A DNA stretch of 64,000 nucleotides from Ferrovibrio sp046297595 (GTDB lineage Bacteria; Pseudomonadota; Alphaproteobacteria; Ferrovibrionales; Ferrovibrionaceae), in NCBI RefSeq assembly GCF_046297595.1, contig NZ_JBKBHT010000004.1, positions 62,001 through 126,000 of the forward strand, in the 5' to 3' direction. The position numbers were made by a program, and so were the translations under genes. This document shows, one piece after another, positions 42,035 through 51,863 of this stretch; positions within the stretch are counted from its first letter, which is position 1; the number at the start of each line of letters is the position of its first letter. The notes under the pieces were generated by a model. The model ran no database searches and was not told the DNA's origin. It worked only from the letters and a program-made list of their open reading frames with translations.

Positions 42035-44277
42035 AGGCTGACCGGCAGGGCGCGCAGGCGTTTGCCGCTGGCGGCGAAGATCGCATTGGTCAGCGCTGGC
42101 GCCACCGGCGGCACGCCGGGCTCGCCGATGCCGCCGGGCGGCGCGTCGCTGTCCACCAGATGGACCTCGACAGGCGGCGTGTCGGCCATCTGCAGCATGC
42201 GATAGGTATCGAAATTGCCTTCCTGCACGGCGGCATCCTTCAGAGTGATGCTGCCATGCAGAGCCGCGGTCAGGCCGAATATGGCGCCGCCGGAAAGCTG
42301 CGCCTTCACGATGGCAGGATTGACCACCGTGCCGGCATCGGCGGCGACGGTGATGCGCTCGATGGCCAGATTGCCATCGCGGATGGCCACCTGCGCGACC
42401 ATGGCGACGATACTGCCGAAGCTTTCATGCAGGGCGATGCCGCGGCCCTGGCCCTCGTTCAGCGCCGAGGCCCAGCCGGCTTTTGTCGCGGCCAGTTCCA
42501 GCACGCGACGATGGCGCGGCCGGCTGGCGAGCAATTGCAGGCGGTATTCGAGCGGATCCTGTTTCGTGGCATGGGCGGCCTCGTCGATCAGGCTTTCCTT
42601 CACGAAGGCGGAATGCGAATGACCGACCGAACGCCAGAAGCCGACCGGAACCGGTGTGTCGACGGCAACGTATTTCACCGCCGTATTGGGAATGGCATAG
42701 GTTCCGTCCAGACAGCCTTCGATGGCGGTCTCGTCCGGGCCCAGCCAGGTGGCGGCGGCGAAGATGCGCTTCATGATCGAGGGCGATGCCAGCGCGTGTT
42801 TCCACGCCACCAGCCGGCCCTGGGCATCGAGGCCCAGCTTCACCCGGTGCAGGGCGGCGGGGCGGTAGAAATCGCGCCGCATGTCCTGCTCGCGTGGCCA
42901 CATCACTTGTACCGATTTGCCGGTCACCGCCTTGGCCACGGCGGCGGCAACGGCAACGAAATCGGCTTCGGCGCGCCGGCCGAAACCGCCGCCCAGATAG
43001 GTGGTGTGGATGCGTACGCGGTCTTCCGACACGCCGGTCGCCGCGGCGGCCGCCTTCTGCGCCATGGTCTGGGCCTGGGTCGGCGCCCAGACATCGACGC
43101 CATCGGGGCCGATGCGCACGGTGGCATTCATCGGTTCCATGGTGGCATGCGCCAGGAAAGGCAAACGGTAATCGGCGCTGATCACGGTGGCTGCCGCGCC
43201 CAGAGCCTTGTCGACATCGCCAGCCTTATGCGCTTCCTTGCCTTCGGTGTCGACCATCGAATTCAGCCGGCGCCAGAGCATGGCATCGTCGAAGCCGCCA
43301 TCCACCTCCGGCCGGGTCCATTCCGCCGTCACGGCATCGCAGGCCTGCATGGCACGCCAGGTGTTGTCGGCCACCACGGCGAAGCCGTCAGCCAGCGGCA
43401 CCACGGCGCGCACGCCCGGCCGGGCCAGCGCAGCTTTGTCGTCGAGCGATTTCAGCGTGGCGCCGAAAGCCGGCGCCCAGCGAATGGCAGCGAACAATTG
43501 ATCGGGCTCGCGCACATCGAGGCCGAAATCGGCGGCGCCATTGATCTTTTCAAACGTATCCACGCGGCGATCATGCCGGCCGATCAAGCGCCAGTCCGCG
43601 CGCGGCTTGAGCGCGACATTGTCGGGCACATCCAGCGCGGAGGCAGCATCGGCCAGCGCGCCGTAGCTGAGGCTGCGGTTGCTGGATGGATGCCGCACCA
43701 TGCCGTCGGCGGACTCGCATTCGGCAGGCGCTACGCCCCAGCGCTCGGCGGCAGCCTGCACCAGACGCAGCCGGGCTTCGGCACCGGCGCGGCGCAGGCT
43801 GTCGAAGCCGCCGCGGATCGATGTCGAACCGCCGGTCACCTGCTGGCCGATCAGGCGGCCGAGCTGTTCCAGGCCCCAGAGCGGCAGGCCGCTCAGGCTT
43901 TCGGCCTTGCCGCCGCTCAACATGCTCTTGATCATGTAGACGTTGCGGTAGGCCTTGTCGGCCGGCGCATTGCGGATGATCACCTTCAGCGGATCGACGT
44001 TCAGTTCTTCGGCCAGCAGGGTGGCCAGCCCGGTATGGGCGCCCTGGCCCATCTCGGAACGGTCGATCAGGAATGTGATGCGGTCGTCGCGGCCGATATG
44101 CAGCCAGGCATTGAGGCGGGCGACCAGGGGAACCGATACCGCGGTCTGGCCGCGCGCCACGGGCGGCAGCGACATCCCGATCAGCAGTCCGCCCGCCGTC
44201 AGCCCGGCGCCACGCAGCAAACCGCGACGGGTGGGCGAGAATGAAGCGGCACGGTTCTCGGAGCGTGCGGAAGGCAT
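42031..44277 (-). CDS. Tat-exported molybdopterin-binding hydroxylase subunit (isoquinoline oxidoreductase beta-like)
   Basis: The 748-residue protein has a twin-arginine signal (TRRGLLRGAGLTAGGLLIGM, about 15-34) and the large-subunit fold of the xanthine dehydrogenase family: VMWPREQDMRRDFYR, LGGGFGRRAEADFVAVAAAV (cofactor binding) and the catalytic glutamate region IGEPGVPPVAPALTNAIFAA near the C-terminus. Such enzymes oxidise aldehydes or N-heterocycles in the periplasm. They need a [2Fe-2S] subunit gene, which is not adjacent. The ATG at 44277 was chosen for the GGGAG six bases upstream. Confidence 0.88.
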   Translation of the reverse strand: MPSARSENRAASFSPTRRGLLRGAGLTAGGLLIGMSLPPVARGQTAVSVPLVARLNAWLHIGRDDRITFLIDRSEMGQGAHTGLATLLAEELNVDPLKVIIRNAPADKAYRNVYMIKSMLSGGKAESLSGLPLWGLEQLGRLIGQQVTGGSTSIRGGFDSLRRAGAEARLRLVQAAAERWGVAPAECESADGMVRHPSSNRSLSYGALADAASALDVPDNVALKPRADWRLIGRHDRRVDTFEKINGAADFGLDVREPDQLFAAIRWAPAFGATLKSLDDKAALARPGVRAVVPLADGFAVVADNTWRAMQACDAVTAEWTRPEVDGGFDDAMLWRRLNSMVDTEGKEAHKAGDVDKALGAAATVISADYRLPFLAHATMEPMNATVRIGPDGVDVWAPTQAQTMAQKAAAAATGVSEDRVRIHTTYLGGGFGRRAEADFVAVAAAVAKAVTGKSVQVMWPREQDMRRDFYRPAALHRVKLGLDAQGRLVAWKHALASPSIMKRIFAAATWLGPDETAIEGCLDGTYAIPNTAVKYVAVDTPVPVGFWRSVGHSHSAFVKESLIDEAAHATKQDPLEYRLQLLASRPRHRRVLELAATKAGWASALNEGQGRGIALHESFGSIVAMVAQVAIRDGNLAIERITVAADAGTVVNPAIVKAQLSGGAIFGLTAALHGSITLKDAAVQEGNFDTYRMLQMADTPPVEVHLVDSDAPPGGIGEPGVPPVAPALTNAIFAASGKRLRALPVSL

Positions 44278-44421
44278 CGGCATCTCCCGGGGCGACGGAC
44301 CGGGACAGGATACAGGCCAGCCATGACATACGCAAAGATGCAATCTGCGGACATTGTCGCGGTTGTGTTTCCGCCGCGGCAGGGCTAAGCCGGTGCATCA
44401 TTCATAACGATACCGTTCGCC

Positions 44422-45330
44422 ATGTCGTCCCCGTCTGTCAAAGTGGTCACCCGCGGCCAGCGCCTTGCCCTGGCCGGGCTGGTGATCGGCGCGCTTGCCA
44501 TCGCCTTTTCGCCAATTTTCGTGCGCCTGTCGGAAGTGGGGCCGACGGCGACCGGCTTCTATCGCACCATCCTGGCCGTGCCGCCGCTCTGGCTGTTCTG
44601 GCAGTTCCGGCCCGCCAGTGCAAAAAGCATGGACACACCGGGCCTGCCGCCGTTGGGCCTGATCCTGATTCCCGGCCTGCTGTTCGCCGGAGACCTGTTC
44701 TTCTGGCACCTGTCGATCCAGTACACCACGGTGGCCAATGCCACGCTGCTGAGCAACTTCGCGCCGGTGATCGTGACGCTGGGGGCCTGGCTGGTCCTGC
44801 GCGAGAAGATCACGCCATCCTTCCTGGTTGCCCTGCTGGTGTCGATCTGCGGCGCGCTGATGCTGGTCGGCGCCAGCTTCCAGCTTGGCGGCGATTATGT
44901 GTTCGGCGACATGCTCGCCTTCACCACTGCCATCTTCTATGGCGCATACATGATCGCGGTAGCCAAGCTGCGCGGCCGGCACAGCACGCAGCAACTGATG
45001 CTGTGGTCCAGCCTAGTCAGCGGCCTGGCTCTGCTGCCGATGGTATGGGTGATGGGCGAGGGCCTGCTGCCGCCGACGCTGACCGGCTGGGCCATTCTGT
45101 TCGGCCTGGCCTGGATCAGCCATGCCCTGGGCCAGAGCCTGATCGCCTATGCGCTGGGCCACCTGCCGGCATCGTTTTCCTCGCTGGTGGTGCTGATCCA
45201 GCCGGTGGCTGCCGCCTTCTTCGGCTGGCTCTGGCTGGGCGAGGGCTTGCAGCCGCTGCAGGTCGCGGGTGGCGTGGTGGTGCTGGGCGGTATCCTGCTG
45301 GCGCGCCGCGCGCAGATCAAGGCCGGTTAG
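44422..45330 (+). CDS. EamA/DMT-family transporter
   Basis: The 302-residue protein has about ten membrane helices in two EamA repeats: VIGALAIAFSPIFVRLSEVG, ATGFYRTILAVPPLWLFW, YTTVANATLLSNFAPVIVTL and PASFSSLVVLIQPVAAAFFG. It is probably a metabolite exporter. It is convergent with the acetoacetyl-CoA synthetase gene; the stop codons overlap. Confidence 0.9.
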   Translation: MSSPSVKVVTRGQRLALAGLVIGALAIAFSPIFVRLSEVGPTATGFYRTILAVPPLWLFWQFRPASAKSMDTPGLPPLGLILIPGLLFAGDLFFWHLSIQYTTVANATLLSNFAPVIVTLGAWLVLREKITPSFLVALLVSICGALMLVGASFQLGGDYVFGDMLAFTTAIFYGAYMIAVAKLRGRHSTQQLMLWSSLVSGLALLPMVWVMGEGLLPPTLTGWAILFGLAWISHALGQSLIAYALGHLPASFSSLVVLIQPVAAAFFGWLWLGEGLQPLQVAGGVVVLGGILLARRAQIKAG

Positions 45331-47312
45331 GCCGCCGAACTGGCCGCGCGCTTCGCCGCGAAATCGACGAACCAGGCCAGGCTGCCGGGATTGGCCATGG
45401 TGCCAGGATTGGAGACCTTTTCGGCCGGCTGGCCGAGCAGGATCTTCTTCACCGGCACTTCCAGTTTCTTGCCCGACAATGTTCGCGGCACTTCCGCCAC
45501 CTGGAAGATATCGTTCGGCACGAAGCGTGCCGACACCGCCTTGCGGATCGCCTGGTTGATACGATCCTTCAGCGCGGCATCCAGCGTGATTCCCGGGCGC
45601 AGCACCACGAACAGCGGCATGTAGGAATCGCGGCCCAGATATTCGAGGTCGATCACCAGGCTGTCGAGGATTTCCGGCAGTTCCTCGACCGCGCGATAGA
45701 TTTCCGCCGTGCCCAGCCGCAGGCCATAGCGGTTGATGGTGGCATCCGAACGGCCATAGATCACCGCGCCGCCACGTGGCGTGATCCGGATCCAGTCGCC
45801 ATGGCGCCAGACCCCGGGATACATGTCGAAATAGCTGTCGCGATAGCGCTGGCCGTCCTTGTCGTTCCACAGGAACAGCGGCATCGACGGAATGGGCGAG
45901 ACGCAGACCAGTTCGCCCACTTCGTTATCCAGCGGCTTGCCCTGGTCGTCATAAGCCTGGATGTCGGCGCCGAGGCAGCGCACCTGCATCTCGCCGGCAT
46001 AGACCGGCAGCATGACGCAGCCGGCCACGAAGGCACCGGCGAAATCGGTGCCGCCGGAAATCGAGGTGAGCCAGACATCCTGGCCGAGTTCACCGTAAAT
46101 CCAGGCGTAAGACTCTTTCGACAATGGCGAGCCGGTCGAGCCGACGCTGCGCAGATGCGACAGGTCGGCGATCTGCCGTGGCTTCACGCCGGCTTTCTGG
46201 CAATTGGCGTAAAAGGCGGCGCCAGCGCCGAAGAAGGTGGCTTTCGTCTCGCCGACAAAACGCCAGAGCGTGGTCCAGTCCGGATAACTGGGCGCGCCGT
46301 CATACAGCGCTATGGTGGCGCCGACCAGCAGACCCGAGACCTGGGCGTTCCACATGATCCAGCCGGTGCTGGAATACCAGTGGAAGACATCGTCGGGGCC
46401 GATGTCGTTATGCAGGGCCATCATCGCCATGATGACCATCAGGATGCCGCCATGGCCATGCACGATCGGCTTGGGCAGGCCGGTAGTGCCAGAGGAATAG
46501 ACCACCCAGAGCGGATGGTCGAAGGGCACGGGTTCGACTTTCAGTTCGGCGGGCCTGGCAACGATGGAGGCCCAGCTGCCGGTTTGCACATTGGCGGGTA
46601 CTAGCTGGCTCGTGCTGCCCGGCATCAGGATCAGGTCGCTCAGGCTGGGCAGGGCGGCGACCATCTCGGCCAGAACGTCGCCCTTGTCATGATGCTTGCC
46701 GTTATAGTCGCAGGACGGCACGGCAAACAGCGCCCTGGGTTCGATCTGGCGAAAGCGGTCGAGTACCGCATTCAGGCCCATGTCGGGCGAGCAGACCGAC
46801 CAGATCGCGCCGATGCTGGCGGTGGCGAGGAAGGCGATGATGGTTTCCGGCGTGTTCGGCGCATAAGCCACCACGCGGTCGCCGCGGCCGATGCCCCGGC
46901 CACGCAGATAGGCAGCCATGCTGCCGACCTTTTCGCGCAGTTCGCGCCAGGACATCTGCCGTAGCGGCTGCGTTTCCGAGGCATAAAGAATGGCCGGCCG
47001 CGCATCGGTCTCGTGCCGCAGCACCTGGTCGACGAAATTCACCTCGGCGCCGGTGAACCATTCCGCGCCGGGCATCTCGCGTTTGCCCAGGATTTTCGTA
47101 TAGGGCTTGTGCGCCCTGATTTCGAAATAATCCCACAGCGAGGCCCAGAAGCCTTCCAGGTCGCTGACCGACCAGCGCCACAATGCGTCGTAATCGGCGA
47201 AATCGCGGCCGCGATCGCGCTTCAGCCAGACCATGTAATGGCGCAGCCGGCTGCGGCCGATCCGTTCGGCCGAGGGGGACCATAACAGGGCTGGGGCGTC
47301 GCTCGCGCTCAT
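45327..47312 (-). CDS. Acetoacetyl-CoA synthetase (acetoacetate--CoA ligase)
   Basis: The 661-residue AMP-forming enzyme fits the AacS family: the AMP-binding loop YSSGTTGLPKPIVHGHGG (about 271-288), SSTGWIMWNAQVSGLLVG, the C-terminal YGRSDATINRYGLRLGTAE hinge and the acylated-lysine region VPRTLSGKKLEVPVKKIL near the end. It activates acetoacetate to acetoacetyl-CoA. The ATG at 47312 has CCGGAGGAAAC upstream; an earlier in-frame start was rejected. It is the last gene of a catabolic operon that includes cupin, SMP-30 and TRAP genes. Confidence 0.92.
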   Translation of the reverse strand: MSASDAPALLWSPSAERIGRSRLRHYMVWLKRDRGRDFADYDALWRWSVSDLEGFWASLWDYFEIRAHKPYTKILGKREMPGAEWFTGAEVNFVDQVLRHETDARPAILYASETQPLRQMSWRELREKVGSMAAYLRGRGIGRGDRVVAYAPNTPETIIAFLATASIGAIWSVCSPDMGLNAVLDRFRQIEPRALFAVPSCDYNGKHHDKGDVLAEMVAALPSLSDLILMPGSTSQLVPANVQTGSWASIVARPAELKVEPVPFDHPLWVVYSSGTTGLPKPIVHGHGGILMVIMAMMALHNDIGPDDVFHWYSSTGWIMWNAQVSGLLVGATIALYDGAPSYPDWTTLWRFVGETKATFFGAGAAFYANCQKAGVKPRQIADLSHLRSVGSTGSPLSKESYAWIYGELGQDVWLTSISGGTDFAGAFVAGCVMLPVYAGEMQVRCLGADIQAYDDQGKPLDNEVGELVCVSPIPSMPLFLWNDKDGQRYRDSYFDMYPGVWRHGDWIRITPRGGAVIYGRSDATINRYGLRLGTAEIYRAVEELPEILDSLVIDLEYLGRDSYMPLFVVLRPGITLDAALKDRINQAIRKAVSARFVPNDIFQVAEVPRTLSGKKLEVPVKKILLGQPAEKVSNPGTMANPGSLAWFVDFAAKRAASSAA

Positions 47313-47329
47313 GTTTCCTCCGGGGATTC

Positions 47330-47908
47330 TCAAGCCTTTTCGATCAGCTTAGCGATCTCGGGAGAAAATGCACCATCCAGCAGGATGAAGGCCATGCGTG
47401 CCGGATTGATCTCGGACGGATTTTCCCAGGCATGGTCGGTGCCGCGCTGCACCACCACGTCGCCGGCCTTCAGATGCGTGCGCGAGCCGTCGTCGAGTAC
47501 CAGCACGATCTCGCCGAACACCACGATGCCGTAATCCACCGATTCCGTGCGGTGCATCATCGGATGCGGGCTGTCGGGTTTCCAGGTCGCGGCATGGGCC
47601 GAACCGACCAGGGCGAAGGCGGCTTCCGCCATCTCGCGCGTCATCGGTGGGCGGGCGGCCTGTTTCGGACCGAAATCGACGAAGCGGATGATGCTGCCCT
47701 GTTTGGGTGGCTCGATCTGCAGCGGGCGAGACGTCGGGTCGGCGCCATTATCGACGCGCACCGGGCTGCCGGCGGTGTTCCAGATTTCGTAGAAGGCGAC
47801 GCCGATCTCGGGCTTTTCCAGGGTCGGCTGCATGGCGGTATCCATGGTGACGACGGATTTTCCGTTGGCATCATGACCGGTGACGATGCGGCGGGGTGTG
47901 CGGTTCAT
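47330..47908 (-). CDS. Cupin domain protein
   Basis: The 192-residue protein has one C-terminal cupin barrel: HPMMHRTESVDYGIVVFGEI (first metal motif with histidines) and AGDVVVQRGTDHAWENPSE (second motif with His). The first 95 residues also look beta-rich. It may be a dioxygenase, isomerase or regulator of the sugar-acid/aromatic pathway. The ATG at 47908 overlaps the upstream SMP-30 stop (ATGA). Substrate unknown. Confidence 0.82.
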   Translation of the reverse strand: MNRTPRRIVTGHDANGKSVVTMDTAMQPTLEKPEIGVAFYEIWNTAGSPVRVDNGADPTSRPLQIEPPKQGSIIRFVDFGPKQAARPPMTREMAEAAFALVGSAHAATWKPDSPHPMMHRTESVDYGIVVFGEIVLVLDDGSRTHLKAGDVVVQRGTDHAWENPSEINPARMAFILLDGAFSPEIAKLIEKA

Positions 47909-48936
47909 GGGCGGTCCTTCCAGTGCACCATGGGCAGGCCGGCAACCGGGCTGCGGAACCACGGGATGTTGGTGCCGAACAGGGTGCCGATATAGGCATT
48001 GCGCAGATCGGGGCCGCCGAAAGTGACGCTGGCGATCCAGGGCGTGACGCTGCTGCGGGTCGCCATCATCAGATCGGGTGTGGCCTTGCCGGCCTGATAG
48101 GCGGCTTCCAGCGCGGCAATGGCCTGCGGGTTGCCGTCATCGAACAAGGTCAGCATCTCGCCCTCGGGTGTGAGCGCGATCAGTTTTTCCGCCATCACCA
48201 GGGTGACCCAGAGATTGCCATAGGAGTCGAAGGCGCAGCCATCGGGAAAGCCGGCCGGGCCGAAATCGCCGGTGCCAAAAACCTCGCGGTTTCCCAGGCT
48301 GCCGTCAGGAGCAGCGCGGAAGCGGGTGATGCGGCGGCCGCAGGTTTCCACGGCGTAGAGATATTCCTCGCGGGCATCGAAGCGGATTTCGTTGGTGAAA
48401 TGCAGGCCGTCGGCCACGATGCGCAGACCGCGCTCATCGGCCAGGGCGATGAAACCATCGTCGATGCCGGGCCGTATGGCCTCCATCCAGTTCTTGATGC
48501 GGGTGGAGACGGTGAGCCAGATGCGGTCTTTGGAATCGCGCAGCACAAAATTGACCTTGCCGATGGGCCGTCCGTCGATGCTGTCATACAGCACGCGGCT
48601 GCGGCCCTCGCGGTCCATCACTTCCAGCCGGTCGGTGCCGAAATTCGAGATCAGGATGTCGCCATTGCGGGCGAAGGCCAGGCCGTTGGGCAGCGTGCCC
48701 TCGGTGAAGCGTTTGGCCAAGTCGGACGTGCCGGCGAAGTGGCTGTCGGCCTGCTGGGCGATCAGGCGCTGACTGCCGTCGGGGGCTATGCGCATCACGC
48801 CGCCGCGGGCATCGGCCGACCACAGCGTGCCATCGGGTTCGGCCAGGATGCATTCCGGCCGCTGCAGGTCGTGGCCGATGAAGCTCAGGTCATCACGGGT
48901 GAGGCGGAATCCTTTCAGCGGATTGACGGTGGGCAT
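47905..48936 (-). CDS. SMP-30/gluconolactonase-type protein, first copy
   Basis: The 343-residue protein is a six-bladed propeller of the SMP-30 family: PECILAEPDGTLWSADARGG at the N-terminus, LPNGLAFARNGDILISNFGT, PAGFPDGCAFDSYGNLWVTL and SVTFGGPDLRNAYIGTLFGT near the end, where a glutamate/asparagine/aspartate set binds a metal ion. It hydrolyses a sugar-acid or related lactone. The ATG at 48936 follows the DctM stop directly; an upstream TTG is an alternative. Confidence 0.87.
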   Translation of the reverse strand: MPTVNPLKGFRLTRDDLSFIGHDLQRPECILAEPDGTLWSADARGGVMRIAPDGSQRLIAQQADSHFAGTSDLAKRFTEGTLPNGLAFARNGDILISNFGTDRLEVMDREGRSRVLYDSIDGRPIGKVNFVLRDSKDRIWLTVSTRIKNWMEAIRPGIDDGFIALADERGLRIVADGLHFTNEIRFDAREEYLYAVETCGRRITRFRAAPDGSLGNREVFGTGDFGPAGFPDGCAFDSYGNLWVTLVMAEKLIALTPEGEMLTLFDDGNPQAIAALEAAYQAGKATPDLMMATRSSVTPWIASVTFGGPDLRNAYIGTLFGTNIPWFRSPVAGLPMVHWKDRP

Positions 48937-48937
48937 G

Positions 48938-50251
48938 TCACACCAGGGCAAGGGTGAGTTTGGGGAAAAGCACCAGCACGATCAGGGTCAGCAGCATGAT
49001 CGCGGCAAATGGCAGGGTGCCGACGAAGATGGTGCGCAGGGTGATCCGTGAATCGTTCAGCGTGCTTTTGATGACAAAGACGCTTAACCCGAAGGGCGGC
49101 GTCAGCAGGCCGATCTCGACGGCCACGATAGTGATGATGCCGAACCAGATCAGGCTCATGTCGAAGCCGCTGGCGATCGGCAGCATCAGCGGCAGCACGA
49201 TCAGCAGGATCGAGCTGGAATCGATGAAGCAGCCGAGGATGACGATCAGCAGGATATAGACGGCCAGGAAGGCGAAGGGGCCGAGTCCGGCAGCGCTGAT
49301 CTCCGCGACCAGGAATTGCGGCACGCCGGAGAGCGCCAGCATGCGGGTGTACAGGCTGGCGCCGATGATCAGGAAGGAAACGGCGACGGTGACATGGCCG
49401 GTTTCGACCAGCACCTGCCAGAATTTCTTCGGGTCCAGTTTGCGTTTCCACAGCGCGATCAGCAGCGCGCCGGCGGCGCCCACCGCGCCGGCATCGGTGG
49501 CGGTGAAGAAGCCGGCATAGATGCCGCCCAGCACCACGGCGATCAGGAGCAGGATCGGCAGCAGCTTGGCGGCCATCTCGGCGCCGCCCATCAGGGTTTC
49601 GCCCGCCGCATCGCCTTCCGCGCGGCCGCCCACGTAACTGGGCCAGAAGCGGGCCATCAGCATGATGCCGACGGCATAGGTGAGGGCCAGCAGCAGCCCC
49701 GGTACCACGCCGGCCATGAACATGCTGCCGACCGAGACCTCGGCCAGGAAGCCGTAGAGGATCATCAGCAGGCTGGGCGGGATCAGCATGCCCAGCACGG
49801 AAGAGCCGGCCACCACGCCGGTGGCGAAACCGGGTTTGTAGCCGTAACGCAGCATCTCGGGCACGGCGACCCGGGTGAAGACGGCGGCCGAGGCGATGGA
49901 GATGCCGGTGATGGCCGCAAACACGGCATTGGCGGCCACGGTGGCAATGCCCAGGCCACCGCGCAGCCGGCGCAGACCCTGGTTGGCGACTTCAAAAGCG
50001 TCCTTGCCGATATCGGCGATGGAGACCAGGAAGCCCATCAGCACGAACAGCGGCACCACGCCGAAGATGTGGCTGGCGATCGAATCCGAGGCGCCCTGGG
50101 CCAGCATCGACATGGCGACATCGGGACTGCCTTTCAGCAGCCAGACGCCGACGAAGGAGGTGAGGCCGAGTGCGACCGCGACATGCAGGCCGAGCCAGAT
50201 CAGCAGCAGCATGCCGGCCAGGGTGAGGAAGCCAATCTCCAGGCCGGTCAT
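48938..50251 (-). CDS. TRAP transporter large permease (DctM)
   Basis: The 437-residue membrane protein is of normal DctM length and sequence: VVPLFVLMGFLVSIADIGKD, AVFAAITGISIASAAVFTRV, SSVLGMLIPPSLLMILYGFL and LVVILGCFIDSSSILLIVLP-like membrane segments. It works with the small permease and DctP-type receptor encoded just upstream to import an organic acid. Its start overlaps the DctQ stop by four bases. Confidence 0.94.
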   Translation of the reverse strand: MTGLEIGFLTLAGMLLLIWLGLHVAVALGLTSFVGVWLLKGSPDVAMSMLAQGASDSIASHIFGVVPLFVLMGFLVSIADIGKDAFEVANQGLRRLRGGLGIATVAANAVFAAITGISIASAAVFTRVAVPEMLRYGYKPGFATGVVAGSSVLGMLIPPSLLMILYGFLAEVSVGSMFMAGVVPGLLLALTYAVGIMLMARFWPSYVGGRAEGDAAGETLMGGAEMAAKLLPILLLIAVVLGGIYAGFFTATDAGAVGAAGALLIALWKRKLDPKKFWQVLVETGHVTVAVSFLIIGASLYTRMLALSGVPQFLVAEISAAGLGPFAFLAVYILLIVILGCFIDSSSILLIVLPLMLPIASGFDMSLIWFGIITIVAVEIGLLTPPFGLSVFVIKSTLNDSRITLRTIFVGTLPFAAIMLLTLIVLVLFPKLTLALV

Positions 50252-50742
50252 TGATCACCTGTAAAAACGAAACGGAAATCCTGCCAGGCCATGATCAGGT
50301 ATTGCAGGCCGGTGGCGGCCGAGCCGATCAAGATCAGTAGCCGGATCGGCCAGGTGGGCGCGGTGAAATCGCCGGCGGCGCCGACATATTCACCGATCTC
50401 GATGGCCTCATTGAATGGCGCGATGCTGCCCCAGAAGATGATGGCGAGGAATACCGCGCCGAGCAGGGCGAACAGACCCTGGAGGGCGCGGCCGAAACGC
50501 GGATTTTTCACCAGCAGCGTTTCGATCACCATGTCGGATCGTGTCATGCGGCCGACCATGAGGGCATGGCCAAGCTGCAGGAACACGATGCCGACGATGG
50601 ATAGGGACAGCAATTCGGTGGTGCCGCGCACGGGACTGGAAAACAACTCCCGCCCCAGGATGTCGGAGTTGATCAGCACCATGAGGAGAAAAATCCACAC
50701 GGTGCCGAGGGCGTTCATCACCCCCAGCAGACGGGCATACAT
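50248..50742 (-). CDS. TRAP transporter small permease (DctQ)
   Basis: The 164-residue protein has four membrane helices and the DctQ pattern: TVWIFLLMVLINSDILGREL, LSLSIVGIVFLQLGHALMVG with RMTRSDM, and IRLLILIGSAATGLQYLIMA. The ATG at 50742 (MYARLLGVMNALG) is the normal N-terminus; the open frame continues upstream into the receptor gene. It is 23 bases after the DctP gene. Confidence 0.92.
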   Translation of the reverse strand: MYARLLGVMNALGTVWIFLLMVLINSDILGRELFSSPVRGTTELLSLSIVGIVFLQLGHALMVGRMTRSDMVIETLLVKNPRFGRALQGLFALLGAVFLAIIFWGSIAPFNEAIEIGEYVGAAGDFTAPTWPIRLLILIGSAATGLQYLIMAWQDFRFVFTGDQ

Positions 50743-50765
50743 CGCGGCACCACCGATTAAGCGGA

Positions 50766-51836
50766 TTACTCTTTGCTCCAGTCGCGCGGGAACTGCACGC
50801 CGGCGGCGCGGATCTCGGCAACGAAGGCATTCAGCACCTGGGTACCCGGCAGGCCCTTGGAGTCGAGGTCCTTGGCCCAGGGCAGCGCCACGTTGGGCAG
50901 CACGGCGGCCCACTGCTTGCGCTCCGCAGGACTCAGTTCACGAACCTTGGCGCCGCCTTCCACCATCTTCTGCATCAGCGTGGCCGAGGTGGCGGTGAGC
51001 GTGGCGGCGAACTTGGCGTCGTATTCCGCGCCGACTTCCATGACGATCTTCTGTGCATCCTTGGGCAGCTTGTCGAAGACGCGCTTGCTCATCACCAATG
51101 CGCCGGCGAACTGGGCGCCGTAATTCACCTTGGTGATGTGTGGGGCAACCTCGGTCAGCTTGGCCGGGAAGGCGCCGGTGGCGAAGGTCAGCGCGCCTTC
51201 GGTCACGCCGGTCTGGATGTCGTTGTAGTAGGTCTGCAGCGTGCCGGCCACGGCCACCGCACCGGTGCCCTTCACCCAGTTGGCCGAGGGGCCGGGGGCG
51301 TTGATCTTCTTGCCGTTCAGGTCTTCCAGCTTGTTGATCGGGGTCTTCGTGAACAGGTGATAGCTGTCGAGGCCGGTGCCGCCGAGGAAGACCATGTTGT
51401 TCTTGGTCCAGGCTTCGGCCATGGCCGGAATCTTGGCCTGCATGTTCTTGATCGCCTTCGACATCACGGCGATATCGTCGGTCATGAACGGAGCAACATA
51501 GGACACGTTCTGCAGCGGGAATTTCGGCGCCTCGAAGATGGTCGAGACGAAGGCCAGTTCAGCCAGGCCGTCCTTGATCGCGCCGGATTCGCTGCCCAGT
51601 TTCACGGCGGTACCGCCCCAGGCCTTGGTCCACTCGAACTTCGCCTTGCTGCCGGCGGCGGCCAGGCGCTTGTCGACCTCGGGGATGAAGAATTCGTCGG
51701 CCAGTTTCACCCAGGGGAAGATCACCGGATGGCCCGCCACAGCGGTCATCTTGACAGTCTGCGCCTGTGCATTGGCGGCCAGCAGCAGGGCGGCGGTGGC
51801 GCCGATGGTGCAGGCAAGGGTCTTGATCGCGGTCAT
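50766..51836 (-). CDS. TRAP transporter solute-binding protein (DctP family)
   Basis: The 356-residue exported protein has a signal peptide (MTAIKTLACTIGATAALLLAANAQA, cut after about residue 25, quoted only in part by family pattern) and the DctP fold. LYNDI-type TYYNDIQTGVTEGALTFATG carries the family's conserved region, and an arginine that usually clamps the carboxylate is at MSKRVFDKL or nearby. GGGAGGAAA precedes the ATG. It is the first structural gene of the DctPQM set and 27 bases after the GntR gene. Confidence 0.92.
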   Translation of the reverse strand: MTAIKTLACTIGATAALLLAANAQAQTVKMTAVAGHPVIFPWVKLADEFFIPEVDKRLAAAGSKAKFEWTKAWGGTAVKLGSESGAIKDGLAELAFVSTIFEAPKFPLQNVSYVAPFMTDDIAVMSKAIKNMQAKIPAMAEAWTKNNMVFLGGTGLDSYHLFTKTPINKLEDLNGKKINAPGPSANWVKGTGAVAVAGTLQTYYNDIQTGVTEGALTFATGAFPAKLTEVAPHITKVNYGAQFAGALVMSKRVFDKLPKDAQKIVMEVGAEYDAKFAATLTATSATLMQKMVEGGAKVRELSPAERKQWAAVLPNVALPWAKDLDSKGLPGTQVLNAFVAEIRAAGVQFPRDWSKE

Positions 51837-51863
51837 TGGTTTCCTCCCGAAGGTTATCCGCGG

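Noticed and set aside
41752..46604. Two long plus-strand open frames (830 and 787 codons) overlapping the molybdenum hydroxylase and acetoacetyl-CoA synthetase region
   Set aside because: They lie opposite or across genes with clear motifs, have no ribosome site and no recognisable domain.
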